This document shows positions 25,423 to 34,104 of a DNA stretch of 64,000 bases, piece after piece (position 1 is the first letter of the stretch; every line of letters begins with the position of its first letter). Below the pieces are notes generated by a model. The model ran no database searches, was not told where the DNA came from, and saw only the letters and a program-made list of their open reading frames with translations. The stretch covers positions 248,001-312,000 of the forward strand of contig NZ_CP060393.1 of the NCBI RefSeq assembly GCF_014274685.1, read 5' to 3'. The DNA comes from Edaphobacter sp. 4G125. GTDB taxonomy: Bacteria; Acidobacteriota; Terriglobia; Terriglobales; Acidobacteriaceae. Made by a program: the position numbers and the translations under genes.

Positions 25423-27639
25423 CTATTGATACGCCTCCGGATGGATCGTGATAGAGTCCGGCGGGAAGCTCTCAGGCTTCGAGCCCAGCTGCCTGTTCGG
25501 CGTGTCGCCCATGGTCAACTCCAGTCTTCCCCCTTGTACGAGGTCGGAGTGCCGGAACCAGACGCGGTCGAGCGGCCTGCCGTTGAGCACGATCTTCTGC
25601 ACATACTTGTTCTGTCGGGAGGCGTGCGGCGCGGAGATCACGAAATCTTTGCCGTTGCGCAGGTGAATCGTTACCTTCTCGAAGACCGGGCTGACGATAT
25701 CGTAGGTAGGCACCGTCGGCGTGACGGGATAAAAGCCCATCATCGAGAAGACGACGAAGGCGCTCATGCCTCCACCGTCTTCGTCGCCGGGAATCCCTTG
25801 AAGCGTATCGGGAAAGAACGACTCCAGCAGCATCCGGACACGCTCCTGCGACTTCCACGGCGCGCCCAGCCGGTCGTAGATGTACGGGATCGCGAAGCTG
25901 GGCTCGTTGCCCATCGAGAACTGCCCCACCATCGAGGTGGAGTCGGGAAACTTCGCCTGGAACTCGTACTTCGAGCGCCCCAGCGGCTCGCGGAAGAGCT
26001 GGTCGAGGTTCGCCTCCGCCTTCTCCCTGCCTCCCATCATGGCGAAGAGTCCGGCGTAGTCGTGCGCGACGTCCCACGTGTAGGTGTAGCCGTTGTTCTC
26101 GTCGTAGTAGTCGCGCCCGCCCATGCCGCCGTCGAACTTCGGGTCCATCGGCTCAATCCAGTTGCCGGCGTCGTCCTTCGGCCACATCAGGGCCTTATCC
26201 ACGCGGAAGAGGTTCTTGTAATTGGCGGCACGCTTCATAAAGAGTGCCTCGTCGTCGGGTTTCTTCAGCTCGCGCGCGAGCTGCGCAATCGACCAGTCGT
26301 CGAAGCTGTTGCCCAACGTAACCGGCACCGGCTGGCGCTTCTCAAACGGATGCACCTCTGCAACGGTCTCCTTCTCCCCCGGACGCAACGCAGGCATGTA
26401 GCCGTGCTGCGAGTAGAACTCATCGAGCGAGGTGCGCGGCCCCAGCCGCCACGGCAGCATGGTCACATCGAGCGAGCGCTTGCGGATGCCTTCATACGCC
26501 ACCGGCAGGTCGAAGTCGCGGACGCCCTTGAACCAGGCATCGGCAAACCACGGCGCCGAGTGATTGCCGTTCATGCAGGCGTAAGGTCCCGTAAGAATGG
26601 TAAAGGTCGGCATGATGCCGCTCTGCTGATACATACGGACATACGATTGCAGCTTGTCCGCCTCCATCTGCGGATTGAGGATGGTCTGCAAAGGCTCGAG
26701 AGCGCGGAAGGTGTCCCATAGCCAGTTATCGACGTAGAAGGGGCGCGGATCGGTGTGCACCTTGTGGTCGAAGTTACTGTAGTATCGACCATCCTCGGTG
26801 ATGTTGATCATGCGCTCGGAGCTGCGATAGAGCGCCGTGTAGAAGACACGCTTCTGCGCCTCCGTTCCGCCTTCGACGGTGATGCGGCCGAGCGTCTGGT
26901 TCCACTTTGCCTTGGCCGCCGCTTTGATGGCGTCGAAACCGGCTGAAGGAATCTCGTGCTGAAGGTTCTTCTTCGCCTGCTCCACGCTGATGAACGAGAT
27001 GCCATAACGGAACTCAAGCGTGCGTGCCTTGCCCGAGAGTACGAGCCGCTGTTTGCCATTCGCGCTGGTCGAGGTAGCAGTCACCGGCGCGCTGAACTCG
27101 CCGTAGACGTAGGCCTTCATGCCATCGAACTGCTCCTCGCCTTCAACGATGTTGCCGTTATGCAAAGAGAGCGTTCCCGCAATCCGGTTCGCGAGCACCA
27201 GGCTGGCGCTGCCGGGGAAGGTGAAGCGGAAATAGCCCGCACGCTCGGTTGCGGTGAACTCCGTGACGTCCCCCGACGCGCGCAGCCGCGAGGAGTAGTA
27301 ATACGGCGTCGTTGTCTCCTGGTCGTAGGCCGCCGGAGCGCCGTCGCCCGGCATGATGCTGAACAGCTCGCTGATGCGGTGCGAGCTGATGGTGAGCGGA
27401 AACCCGTGGATGCGGTCGTCAAGCGCGTCGGCGCGCAGAGGGTACATCCTGATCATGCTATTCGGCAGATAGACCGTGGGTCGCGTAGGCACCAGCAGAA
27501 TGCCGACATTGCCGATCGTCGGATCGACATACTCCACCTGCGCGCGCATTTGTGTTGCCGCGAGAAGAACGAGGAAACAGAAAACCTTAACTACACCCTT
27601 TTGAGACCGCATCCGCCTGATAGCAATCTGTAAAGCCAC
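25423..27639 (-). CDS. Glycoside hydrolase family 92 (alpha-mannosidase)
   Basis: A 738-aa exported GH92 enzyme; the family contains calcium-dependent exo-alpha-mannosidases. A signal peptide (VFCFLVLLAATQMRAQ) is followed by YVDPTIGNVG, the typical start of the mature domain. The catalytic core shows WNQTLGRITVEGG, NWLWDTFRALEP, YTWDVAHDYAGL, GNEPSFAIPYIYDRLGAPWKSQ and GIPGDEDGGGMSAF with the catalytic-site acidic residues. The start is a GTG at 27639 with GAGGG six bases upstream. It probably releases mannose from glycans outside the cytosol. No sugar transporter gene is adjacent. Confidence 0.93.
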   Translation of the reverse strand: MALQIAIRRMRSQKGVVKVFCFLVLLAATQMRAQVEYVDPTIGNVGILLVPTRPTVYLPNSMIRMYPLRADALDDRIHGFPLTISSHRISELFSIMPGDGAPAAYDQETTTPYYYSSRLRASGDVTEFTATERAGYFRFTFPGSASLVLANRIAGTLSLHNGNIVEGEEQFDGMKAYVYGEFSAPVTATSTSANGKQRLVLSGKARTLEFRYGISFISVEQAKKNLQHEIPSAGFDAIKAAAKAKWNQTLGRITVEGGTEAQKRVFYTALYRSSERMINITEDGRYYSNFDHKVHTDPRPFYVDNWLWDTFRALEPLQTILNPQMEADKLQSYVRMYQQSGIMPTFTILTGPYACMNGNHSAPWFADAWFKGVRDFDLPVAYEGIRKRSLDVTMLPWRLGPRTSLDEFYSQHGYMPALRPGEKETVAEVHPFEKRQPVPVTLGNSFDDWSIAQLARELKKPDDEALFMKRAANYKNLFRVDKALMWPKDDAGNWIEPMDPKFDGGMGGRDYYDENNGYTYTWDVAHDYAGLFAMMGGREKAEANLDQLFREPLGRSKYEFQAKFPDSTSMVGQFSMGNEPSFAIPYIYDRLGAPWKSQERVRMLLESFFPDTLQGIPGDEDGGGMSAFVVFSMMGFYPVTPTVPTYDIVSPVFEKVTIHLRNGKDFVISAPHASRQNKYVQKIVLNGRPLDRVWFRHSDLVQGGRLELTMGDTPNRQLGSKPESFPPDSITIHPEAYQ

Positions 27640-27708
27640 GTGAAACCCTCATTGTTTGAACCAGATCATCATATCGTCTGGAAGCGGCTGCATCACACTC
27701 AACACTTT

Positions 27709-27793
27709 GTCATCCCGAGCTTGCAGCTCCTCCAATTGTCATCTGTCATCCTGAGCGAAGCGCTGAAAGCGCGTAGTCGAAGGACCTGCATTT
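27709..27793 (+). repeat. Dispersed intergenic repeat (TGTCATCCTGAGCGAAGCG type)
   Basis: TGTCATCCCGAGC and TGTCATCCTGAGCGAAGCG occur in tandem, followed by GTAGTCGAAGGACCTGCAT. This is the most complete of the four related copies in the window. The rest of the region 27640-27836 holds nothing else recognised. Confidence 0.7.
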
Positions 27794-27836
27794 TTGCTTC
27801 GCTCCCGAAGGCTGAATAGAGGGGCCAGCAGTAGCC

Positions 27837-28201
27837 TCAGTCCACTCCGAGGTCTTGCGCGATGCGGGCGCCGTAGAGAATCTCTTCCGGTTTTAAGGCT
27901 AGCTGATCAACAAAAACGGCCACCACAGCGTCCCATACGCTTTGGGGTGACCAGGGGAGGACTTCGGGCGGTGCTGGCAATGGCGTGTGCTTGTAGAGGA
28001 ACAAGAATGTCTTTTCTTTTTGCGTGATCACAGGAAGCTCTGCCGAGGTAACGGGGACCCGAAGCGGAGTCACATTTACCTTCGAGCAGATAAGTTATAG
28101 AAGTTCCCCACGGTTCGGACAGCCGCGGCTTCATCATCTTCGATAGTTATGGCGAATAGTTCTTCTGCACGCAAGACGATCTCTACGGCGTCGAGTCCCA
28201 T
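27837..28201 (-). pseudogene. ACP-like gene in circularly permuted order, broken by a frameshift
   Basis: From ATG 28201 the first frame gives 41 residues (MGLDAVEIVLRAEELFAI, TIEDDEAAAVRTVGNFYN) and stops at 28076. A -1 shift near 28097 continues as LICSKVNVTPLRVPV and ends with VFVDQLALKPEEILYGARIAQDLGVD at 27837. The first part resembles ACP helices II-IV; the last resembles helix I and the loop up to the residue just before the phosphopantetheine serine. The halves are thus in permuted order and the serine itself is absent. A single-base deletion is the simplest cause; no slippery heptamer is seen. CGCTA-N5-TAGCG lies just upstream. Confidence 0.6.
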
Positions 28202-28261
28202 CGCTAGAGGTTAGCGCATCACAACTCTCCCCACTCTCCAAATTTGCAGTCCTGATCGTAT

Positions 28262-28291
28262 TTGCACTCATTCCACCACGTTTGAGTGCAA
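28262..28291. repeat. TTGCACTCA / TGAGTGCAA inverted repeat
   Basis: TTGCACTCA (28262-28270) and TGAGTGCAA (28283-28291) are exact inverses 12 bases apart in the gap between the ACP-like pseudogene and the E2 gene. It may be an operator for the divergent side. A 21-codon hydrophobic frame starting at 28291 (MRLGLLLAIMAVSYF...) ends at 28356; it has no clear ribosome binding site and is not called as a gene. Confidence 0.45.
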
Positions 28292-28372
28292 TGCGCTTAG
28301 GACTGCTACTCGCGATCATGGCCGTCAGCTACTTTGCTGTGAAGACATTTCTTTGAGGGAGACACCTTAATG

Positions 28373-28410
28373 AAAACAAAAAGCGACGACTCCATGAAGG
28401 AGCCGCCGCC
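28373..28410 (-). terminator. Rho-independent terminator of the E2 gene
   Basis: On the minus strand GGCGGCGGCTCC pairs with GGAGTCGTCGCT (three G-U pairs) around a 5-base loop, followed by TTTTTGTTTT. It lies about 50 bases after the stop of the E2 gene. Confidence 0.75.
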
Positions 28411-28460
28411 TAATTTTGCACCGAAGGCGCGCGAAGCGCGCGTCCCGCCGAACGCGAAGT

Positions 28461-30098
28461 TCAGCCGATGTCTTCTGACCAGTTCTCGAGGTAGTTTTTG
28501 AAATCGGTCATGAACTTGCCGGCGTCAGCTCCGTCGACGATGCGGTGGTCGAAGCCCAGTGTGAAGCGCTGGATGTTCCGGATGGCGATCGAGTCGTTGC
28601 CGTCCTTGTCCGTCAGCACCATCGGCTCCTTATTGAGTCCGCCGATTCCGAGAATAGCGACCTGCGGCTGGTTGATGATCGGCGTGCCGAACTGCTCGCC
28701 GAAGATGCCCGAGTTGGTCAGCGTGAAGGTGCCGCCGGAGATTTCATCCGGGGCGAGCTTCTTACCGCGCGCACGGTCGGCCACATCGATGATGGCACGC
28801 GTGATGCCGAGGAAATTTCTCTCCTCGCACTGCTTGATGACCGGAACGATCAGGCCCCAATCCAGCGCGACGGCGATGCCGATGTTGATGTTCTTGTTGT
28901 AAAGAATCGCATCACCCTGCACAGCGGCGTTGACCACCGGATGCTTGCGCAATGCGACGATAGCAGCGCGGGTAATAAACGGCATGTAGGTCAGCTTTAC
29001 GCCGTTACGCTGCTCGTACTTGTTCTTCTCCTTCTCGCGTAGCTTCACGATGCGGGTCATATCGACCTTGAAAACCGTGTGTACGTGCGGCGAGGTGCGC
29101 TTGGATTCGACCATGCGCTGCGCAATGATGGCGCGCATCTTCGTCATCGGCACCAGGTCGCCGGGCTGCGGCGCTGAAGCTGCCGCTGCAGGAGCAGCAG
29201 CGGGCTTGGCAGCAGGCGCTGCCACTGCGGGGGCTGCGGCGGGCTTGCCTTCGATATGGCCGAGGATGTCTTCCTTGGTAATGCGGCCCGCGGAGCCGGT
29301 TCCGGCAACCTGCGAGAGATCGACGTTGTTCTCCTGGGCGATCTTGCGAACCAGCGGCGAAGAACGTCCACGCTCGCCAGCCGAAGCAGCCGCGATAGGA
29401 GCAGCCGGTACAGGTGTTGCCGCAGGCGCGGCAGCGGCAGCAGGTGCAGCCTTCGCCGGGGCGGCAGCCGCCTTTGCAGCACCGCCACCAATGACGGCGA
29501 CAACCGTATTGATGCCAACCGTGGTGCCCTCAGCAACCTTGATCTCCGTCAGCGTTCCAGCAGCGGGCGAAGGAATCTCAGCATCAACCTTGTCGGTGCT
29601 GATTTCAAAGATCGGCTCGTCGCGCTGAACCGAATCGCCAACCTTCTTCAACCACTTGGTGATGGTGCCCTCGGTGATGGACTCGCCCATCTGCGGCATC
29701 AGCACTTCGGTGCCGCCACCCGCCTCAAGAATAGTGCCTGCTGCGGCAGAATCCGCTTCCGCTGGATTGGCGAGTGTCGTCGCCGGAGCAGCCTCAGCGG
29801 CGGGAGTAACGGAATCGTTCTTTGCGGAACCGGCCGTCTCAACCGGTCCAGCCGCAGCGCCGTCAGCGTCGATAACGGCAACGACTGTGTTGATTTGCAC
29901 CGTGGTACCTTCGGTGATCTTGATCTCCTTCAGGGTTCCGGCGGCAGGCGAGGGAATCTCGGCGTCGACCTTGTCGGTCGAGATCTCAAATAGCGGCTCA
30001 TCGCGCTGGACACTGTCGCCCGGCTTCTTGAGCCACTTGGTGATGGTGCCTTCGGTGATGGACTCGCCCATCTGCGGCATAACTACATCTGTCGGCAT
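28461..30098 (-). CDS. Dihydrolipoamide acyltransferase (E2), two lipoyl domains
   Basis: The E2 core of a 2-oxo-acid dehydrogenase complex, most like 2-oxoglutarate or branched-chain E2 (SucB/BkdB type). Its 545 residues are ordered as lipoyl domain 1 (3-77, Lys43 in TDKVDAEIP), an Ala/Pro linker, lipoyl domain 2 (131-205, Lys170), an E1/E3-binding domain (about 246-283, SPLVRKIAQENNVDLSQV) and a catalytic domain with HRIVDGADAG. The two lipoyl domains are almost identical. AGGGAG precedes the ATG. E1 genes are not adjacent, but lipB and lpdA lie on the same strand within 9 kb. Confidence 0.92.
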   Translation of the reverse strand: MPTDVVMPQMGESITEGTITKWLKKPGDSVQRDEPLFEISTDKVDAEIPSPAAGTLKEIKITEGTTVQINTVVAVIDADGAAAGPVETAGSAKNDSVTPAAEAAPATTLANPAEADSAAAGTILEAGGGTEVLMPQMGESITEGTITKWLKKVGDSVQRDEPIFEISTDKVDAEIPSPAAGTLTEIKVAEGTTVGINTVVAVIGGGAAKAAAAPAKAAPAAAAAPAATPVPAAPIAAASAGERGRSSPLVRKIAQENNVDLSQVAGTGSAGRITKEDILGHIEGKPAAAPAVAAPAAKPAAAPAAAASAPQPGDLVPMTKMRAIIAQRMVESKRTSPHVHTVFKVDMTRIVKLREKEKNKYEQRNGVKLTYMPFITRAAIVALRKHPVVNAAVQGDAILYNKNINIGIAVALDWGLIVPVIKQCEERNFLGITRAIIDVADRARGKKLAPDEISGGTFTLTNSGIFGEQFGTPIINQPQVAILGIGGLNKEPMVLTDKDGNDSIAIRNIQRFTLGFDHRIVDGADAGKFMTDFKNYLENWSEDIG

Positions 30099-30445
30099 GC
30101 ATTTCTCCCTGAAGCAGTTGCGGGCGGGGGTTTAAACGACACTCCGTCCTGGCCCGGCTGATTAACCGAGCATACGAATGGGATTATACGGCGATTTCAA
30201 CAGGACTGGCTTGGAGTCGGTGCGGTTAGCGGACGAAGTGTCCAACAAGCGGACAGATGACCTAGAAGAACATTACACCGAGGTTAACAGCGAGTAGAGC
30301 GGGCGTGCAGAGTTCATCTCTATAAGATCAATCGCCCATTTGTGTATATCGGAAATAATCTCCGACAATGTCGATCCCTTGTCTTCCCATTCGACATAGA
30401 GATAGCAGGCGGTCCAACACGCTCTTACAAAGGAGGCTCTAAATT
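30099..30445. other. Intergenic region between E2 and VOC genes
   Basis: About 350 bases between divergent genes. It must carry the E2 promoter on the minus strand and the VOC gene promoter on the plus strand. A strong AAAGGAGG ribosome binding site for the VOC gene lies near 30430. No further gene, repeat or RNA was recognised. Confidence 0.5.
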
Positions 30446-30862
30446 ATGAAATTGCTCACCTACCTCAACTTCGGCGGTAACTGCCGGGAAGCCTTCCGTT
30501 TTTATGAACAACATCTCGGCGGAAAGATCACTATGATCATGACCCACGCTCAGGTTCCCGGAGTCCAAAATGTTCCGGCTGACCGTGCCAATGATGTGGT
30601 GCATGCCCGTATGACCCTCGGTGAGACCGAGTTGCTGGCCTCCGACGTTCCACCCGAAGCAAACTACCAACCCATGCGCAGCGCCTATCTCTCGCTCAGT
30701 TTCGGAAGCACGGCAGAAGCCGAGCGCGTTTACGCTCTGCTTGCAGACGGTGGCCAGATCTTTATGCCCATCGCGGAGACCTTCTTCGCTTTCCGTTTCG
30801 GCATGCTGCGTGATCGGTTCGGAACCAACTGGATGATCGCCCACGAGCGCCCGATCCAGTAG
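30446..30862 (+). CDS. VOC family protein (PhnB-like)
   Basis: A 138-aa protein of the vicinal oxygen chelate superfamily, PhnB/DUF1428-like branch. It begins LLTYLNFGGNCREAFRFYEQHLGGKI, a hallmark of this branch, and ends FGMLRDRFGTNWMI. The second beta-alpha-beta unit is GSTAEAERVYALLADGG. The branch often lacks demonstrated enzymatic activity; a role in small-molecule binding or resistance is possible. AAAGGAGG before the ATG makes the start certain. Confidence 0.9.
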   Translation: MKLLTYLNFGGNCREAFRFYEQHLGGKITMIMTHAQVPGVQNVPADRANDVVHARMTLGETELLASDVPPEANYQPMRSAYLSLSFGSTAEAERVYALLADGGQIFMPIAETFFAFRFGMLRDRFGTNWMIAHERPIQ

Positions 30863-30941
30863 CGCCCAGGATTTCAAAACTATGGTTAGATGAAGCGCCA
30901 AGAGCTGCCCTAAAGATACGATCGGTTTACAGTTCATTCAG

Positions 30942-31631
30942 ATGAAGTACATAAGGTGGCAGGGATGGCGTTCAGCACTCTCGGCAGCGCAAGCGCTTAG
31001 CCTTGCGCTCGCAGCGATGTGGCTGCTCGCCGCCTTCACTCTCGTGGGACTGCGCTGGATCGATCCTCCGACGACCGCAGTACACGTGCAACGGAGGGTC
31101 CAGTCATGGTTCAGCTCCAGGCCGTATGAGCTGCGCTATCACTTCGTTCCGCTTACGCAGATTGCCCCCGACATACAGCATGCAGTAATCGCAGCCGAGG
31201 ACGGACGCTTTTATCAGCACCATGGCTTCGATTGGCACGAAATCAAGATCGCTGCGGAAGAGGACAGGGAAGGCGAGCGCGTTCGCGGTGCCTCTACGTT
31301 GACGCAACAGTTAGTGAAGAACCTGTTCTTCGGTACGGGCAGGTCAATATTGCGTAAGGGAGCCGAGGCCTCGCTGGTTCCAGTGGCAGAGCTTATGCTC
31401 GGCAAGCGGCGGATTCTGGAGCTCTATCTGAATGTGGTGGAGTGGGGACCAGGAGTGTATGGCGCGGATGCGGCCTGCCAATACTACTACCGCGTTCCAG
31501 CCAGGCGTGTGAACCGGCAGCAGGCGGCGCGGCTGGCTGCGATTCTGCCTGCCCCGCTACGACGACGCCCGGAGAGGATGAATAGCTACAGCGGGATCAT
31601 CCTGCAGCGTATGGCTCAGATGGGTTGGTAG
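30942..31631 (+). CDS. mtgA: Monofunctional peptidoglycan glycosyltransferase MtgA
   Basis: A 229-aa membrane-anchored GT51 enzyme that polymerises lipid II into glycan strands. One transmembrane helix (ALSLALAAMWLLAAFTLVGL) precedes the catalytic domain. The GT51 motifs are all present: IAAEDGRFYQHHGFDW with the catalytic Glu, RGASTLTQQLVKNLFF, KRRILELYLNVVEWGPGVYG and ARLAAILPAP. There is no transpeptidase domain, and the length matches MtgA. It may be cotranscribed with the hydrolase gene that follows. Confidence 0.94.
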   Translation: MKYIRWQGWRSALSAAQALSLALAAMWLLAAFTLVGLRWIDPPTTAVHVQRRVQSWFSSRPYELRYHFVPLTQIAPDIQHAVIAAEDGRFYQHHGFDWHEIKIAAEEDREGERVRGASTLTQQLVKNLFFGTGRSILRKGAEASLVPVAELMLGKRRILELYLNVVEWGPGVYGADAACQYYYRVPARRVNRQQAARLAAILPAPLRRRPERMNSYSGIILQRMAQMGW

Positions 31632-31720
31632 GAGCTTGTAGGATAACTTCGTTTGCCGTGCCAACGGGAGCATAATGATCTGCGAAATCTTCTCTACTTT
31701 CCTGTGCCTCAGGTGAATCT

Positions 31721-33115
31721 ATGAGACTCCTAGCAGGACTCATCGTAGTTGTGATCATCTTTTTCATGTTCAGACGCTTCTTCAGGGGTCGGTTGAAGCG
31801 AGAGATGCCGAAACGTGATGAAGCTCCGCCACCTCCGGCAACAACAAGCACCCATTCGTCCATGGGTACGACTGCCTCTCCACCGCCCCCCAGACCTTCG
31901 AGCACTCCGCTGCCGCCACCCATTTTTGAGAACGCTCCACATCCATCTGCGAGTGCTCCGTCGCCGCCACAGTCGACAAAACCTGTACCTCCGCCGCCGG
32001 CTCCTGCTTTACCGCATTTCCCTGCTGCGAGTGCGCCAGCGAATACGACTTCCTCTCCAGAGTCATCGGGCTACGTCGGACATGAATCGAGGGAGGGTGA
32101 CCTCACGCGATCAGGAACAGTCCGAAAAGACGCTGCCACGCTGGTCCGGGTCTTCTATGCGACGGACAGATTGCGCGTTGAGGGTTCAACGGACAATGCC
32201 GCATACAACTGGGGCCGGTCACCCGAGGGAAGGCTGGAGTATGGCGAATGTCAGGTATCGATCCCTGCCGTTCATCTCCTGGGAAATTTCGAATCGCCTT
32301 CCTGGTTGAAGTTCGAGTTTCGGCCCGATCCCAACAAACACATCGTCCTGGCAAAAACTACGACACTTGAAGAAGATCTGTTCTTCGAAGAGGTGAGACA
32401 GTCCATTCTTAGCTCCAAAAAGAAGGATGCCTTCGTCTTCGTTCATGGCTACAACGTAACGTTTGAGGACGCTGCGCGAAGAACCGGGCAGTTCGCCTAC
32501 GATCTGAAGTTTGTTGGAGCGCCGATCTTCTACAGTTGGCCCTCCAACGGCAAGGTCGCGGACTACCTGAAGGATGAGACGAATGCGGCCTGGTCCATTC
32601 CGCACTTTCAAACTTTTCTTTCTCTGTTGGCGCAACGAAGCAGTGCGGAGCGCGTCCACGTGATTGCCCACAGCATGGGCAACCGAGTGGTTTGCGAAGC
32701 ACTGAGGCTGCTTAGTTCCGACCCTAGTAACGACATGCAGCTCAACCATCTTGTGTTGGCAGCACCGGATATCGACGCTGCGACGTTTGCAGAGCTTTCG
32801 CGGCTGCTGTGTAAGCGATCGGCCAATATCACTCTCTACGAATCACGAAACGATAAGGCTCTTCTGGCCTCGAAGAAGATCCACGGTTACGTCCGCGCAG
32901 GGGAGCCGTTACTTGTGCTTGAGGGACTGGATACGGTCGATGCATCGGCGATCGACACAGACTTTCTGGGACATTCGTATTTCAGCTCGGACTATGCGCT
33001 TTTGTCCGATATCCACTCGATGCTTTCCAGCGATGAACCCGCGGCCAGAAGAATTGGTCTGAATCTTAAACAGAGTGCCTCAGGTTCGTATTACGAGTTT
33101 CTTCCACATGGATGA
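31721..33115 (+). CDS. DUF900 alpha/beta hydrolase with membrane anchor and Pro-rich linker
   Basis: A 464-aa protein. Residues 4-17 form a short N-terminal membrane segment (LLAGLIVVVIIFFMF). Residues about 35-115 are a proline/serine-rich, disordered linker that may span the periplasm or peptidoglycan. The catalytic part is a DUF900-type alpha/beta hydrolase: LVRVFYATDR, FVFVHGYNVTFEDAARRTGQ, YSWPSNG and the nucleophile elbow VIAHSMGNRV, with the late Asp and His regions in the C-terminal third. The substrate is unknown. AGGTGA lies 6 bases before the ATG. Confidence 0.87.
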   Translation: MRLLAGLIVVVIIFFMFRRFFRGRLKREMPKRDEAPPPPATTSTHSSMGTTASPPPPRPSSTPLPPPIFENAPHPSASAPSPPQSTKPVPPPPAPALPHFPAASAPANTTSSPESSGYVGHESREGDLTRSGTVRKDAATLVRVFYATDRLRVEGSTDNAAYNWGRSPEGRLEYGECQVSIPAVHLLGNFESPSWLKFEFRPDPNKHIVLAKTTTLEEDLFFEEVRQSILSSKKKDAFVFVHGYNVTFEDAARRTGQFAYDLKFVGAPIFYSWPSNGKVADYLKDETNAAWSIPHFQTFLSLLAQRSSAERVHVIAHSMGNRVVCEALRLLSSDPSNDMQLNHLVLAAPDIDAATFAELSRLLCKRSANITLYESRNDKALLASKKIHGYVRAGEPLLVLEGLDTVDASAIDTDFLGHSYFSSDYALLSDIHSMLSSDEPAARRIGLNLKQSASGSYYEFLPHG

Positions 33116-33153
33116 GCTGCTGTCCGACAATCTGGGATTTTTGAGATATCGAT

Positions 33154-33474
33154 CTACAAAAGCCGAATTAATGGTGGAAAGGTTAGAAGCAGGCTTCCCG
33201 TTAATAACGCCAGGGCTATCTTTACAGCAAAAGAACAGGATGGCGGACGTTTGCCCCAAAACACCGCAAGTCCGATCCATGACAAGAAAAAGATGAGTGT
33301 GCCGAAGAGAAGCACTCCGCTGAGCGCGCCCGATGGCGGGTAAACGCTGAGGAAACGATTGATCGCAGGACTGCTATTTCCGAGAAGATAGAACAGACCG
33401 AAGGCGAAGCATCCGACGGAAGACGCGACTAGCATGGAGCAGGCGGAGATGGAATTCGAACGATCCTGGCTCAT
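33154..33474 (-). CDS. Hypothetical membrane protein, 106 aa
   Basis: Three hydrophobic helices are visible (SVGCFAFGLFYLLG, GVLLFGTLIFFLSWIGLAVF, VKIALALLTGSLLLTFPPLI). No family recognised. The start codon overlaps the stop of the preceding membrane-protein gene by 4 bases (ATGA), so the two are translationally coupled and probably interact. The gene is convergent with the DUF900 hydrolase gene. Confidence 0.65.
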   Translation of the reverse strand: MSQDRSNSISACSMLVASSVGCFAFGLFYLLGNSSPAINRFLSVYPPSGALSGVLLFGTLIFFLSWIGLAVFWGKRPPSCSFAVKIALALLTGSLLLTFPPLIRLL

Positions 33475-34016
33475 CGCACCTCCATCGAAGAACTCACTGC
33501 ATCGATTATGGGAGCAGATTTATTCAGCAAGGCTCCCGTCAGCCCGGCAACCCCGGTCGCAAAGAGTGCGGTCGCTGCAAAACTCAGGACTCCCAGACGC
33601 AACACCGGATACTCGCGCAACGCCGCGCGGCATCGGATAAAAAGAAAAGCTGCCGCCGTGAAGGCCAACGGCGCAATCAGGGCAATATGCTCCTTCCACT
33701 CCATGCCAAGGGAATGAAGCGGCGCTGTGGAAGCATGGGCGAGGAGAAATGCTCGAGGGTGCATGTGGATGTTGTCGCCTGCCGTCAGAGGAGAGCGATA
33801 CCAGGGGTACACGACGAAGGTTCCCGAGATGACGGCAGCCCATCCGAAGAGCGCTGCACCGACGAGATAAGCCCGCTCCCACAAGGGAAGCCTCTCCGGC
33901 AAAGGGAGATGTCGATAGTAGCGAAGGCTCTCAAGGAGCAAAGCGTAAGAGGCCAGCAGAAAGAAAGCACCGAAGAACAAGCCGTGAAGCTCTGTCCAAA
34001 GTGCGTGATGCGTCAT
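33471..34016 (-). CDS. Conserved hypothetical membrane protein, 181 aa
   Basis: About five membrane helices with conserved-looking histidines in loops (THHALWTELHGLFFGAFF, NIHMHPRAFLLAHAS and MEWKEHIALIAPLAF). The pattern of histidines near helix ends resembles heme-b or metal-binding membrane proteins, but I cannot assign a family. An AGGAATT site precedes the ATG. It forms a two-gene operon with the next small membrane protein gene. Confidence 0.7.
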   Translation of the reverse strand: MTHHALWTELHGLFFGAFFLLASYALLLESLRYYRHLPLPERLPLWERAYLVGAALFGWAAVISGTFVVYPWYRSPLTAGDNIHMHPRAFLLAHASTAPLHSLGMEWKEHIALIAPLAFTAAAFLFIRCRAALREYPVLRLGVLSFAATALFATGVAGLTGALLNKSAPIIDAVSSSMEVR

Positions 34017-34104
34017 TCAGAATTCCTCCAAAGCAATGTAGACGATAGGCGAGGATATCAGGTCGATGCAAAATGTTTGTGAGTTTAAGAAGACTGGGAC
34101 CAAA

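Noticed and set aside
24428..25429. 333-codon plus-strand frame over the DUF882 gene and its upstream region
   Set aside because: It runs through the palindromic repeat and the antisense of a clear DUF882 coding region, with no domain of its own.
25426..26721. 431-codon open frame on the plus strand antisense to the GH92 gene
   Set aside because: The product is Arg/His/Leu-rich with no family motifs, and the GH92 signature on the opposite strand is unambiguous.
26956..27633. 225-codon plus-strand frame antisense to the 5' part of the GH92 gene
   Set aside because: No motif, and it opposes a well-supported coding sequence including its signal peptide.
28090..28105. Programmed -1 ribosomal frameshift as explanation of the split ACP-like gene
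   Set aside because: No X-XXY-YYZ slippery heptamer or stimulatory hairpin is visible at the junction; a one-base deletion is simpler.
28291..28356. 21-codon hydrophobic frame between the ACP-like pseudogene and the E2 gene
   Set aside because: No ribosome binding site, begins inside an inverted repeat, and too short to support by composition alone.
29256..29993. Arg/Ser/Gly-rich plus-strand frame antisense to the E2 gene
   Set aside because: It arises from the Ala/Pro-rich linkers and lipoyl repeats read backwards; no translation signals.
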